A stretch of 13,227 nucleotides of DNA from Solirubrobacteraceae bacterium. Its GTDB lineage: Bacteria > Actinomycetota > Thermoleophilia > Solirubrobacterales > Solirubrobacteraceae. Position 1 is the stretch's first letter; the number at the start of each line of letters is the position of its first letter. Below are positions 13,206 through 13,227 of the stretch, in pieces. Both the position numbers and the translations under genes were made by a program. Under the pieces are notes generated by a model. It did no database searches, was not told the DNA's origin, and worked only from the letters and a program-made list of their open reading frames with translations. The DNA lies in assembly GCA_025935735.1 (NCBI GenBank), contig JAICUS010000109.1, positions 1 through 13,227 on the forward strand, in the 5' to 3' direction.

Positions 13206-13227
13206 GCCCGCCGCCCGTCGCGCAGTG
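13202..13227 (-). CDS. Possible C-terminal end of a further upstream operon gene
   Basis: A minus-strand frame entering from the window edge reads LRDGRRA and stops at a TGA (13204-13202) that overlaps the Rid ATG as ATGA. The other junctions of this run overlap in the same style, so a real gene probably ends here. Only seven codons are visible, so it cannot be identified. Confidence 0.35.

Overview
The window comes from a very GC-rich, densely packed bacterial chromosome. The high G/C at third codon positions, frequent GTG/TTG starts, 4-nt ATGA/GTGA stop-start overlaps, apparently leaderless divergent promoters and actinobacterial-looking regulator fragments suggest an actinobacterium, possibly a Thermoleophilia/Solirubrobacter-type soil organism. 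That taxonomic placement is inference. No RNA genes, CRISPR arrays, transposases or integrases were seen.

Left block (1-3574): a TetR-family regulator (minus strand, cut by the window edge) diverges from a three-gene operon: an NmrA-like atypical SDR, a UbiX-type prenylated-FMN synthase and a UbiD-type decarboxylase. The genes are joined by a 4-nt and a 38-nt overlap. A 26-bp imperfect palindrome lies in the short divergent gap and resembles NemR-type TetR operators. This looks like a TetR-controlled prFMN decarboxylation module of unknown substrate.

Middle block (3575-6128): a gene-poor stretch with nested GC-rich inverted repeats is followed by a scar of broken genes. One is an in-frame fusion of a histidine-kinase fragment (no H-box, no ATP-binding G-boxes) to the DNA-binding tail of a LuxR-type response regulator (no receiver). 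Abutting it on the opposite strand is the frameshifted C-terminal piece of a SAM methyltransferase. An intact flavin-dependent monooxygenase-like gene follows.

Right block (6129-13227): a compact catabolic gene set. A D-2-hydroxyacid dehydrogenase (minus) and a benzoylformate-decarboxylase-like ThDP enzyme (plus) diverge from start codons only 22 bp apart. The ThDP gene continues, translationally coupled, into a cytoplasmic M28 metallopeptidase and an acetamidase/formamidase. Converging from the right is a second run: a Rid-family protein, a DUF1028 protein, a 51-codon ORF that looks like a decayed LysR DNA-binding domain, and an ArgE-like M20 deacylase. The last genes of the two runs overlap at their stops by 8 nt. 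The gene content suggests breakdown of an N-acylated or amidated amino-acid-like compound to a 2-oxo acid, which would then be decarboxylated or reduced. The actual substrate cannot be read from sequence, and no transporter, oxidase or aminotransferase of the route is inside the window.
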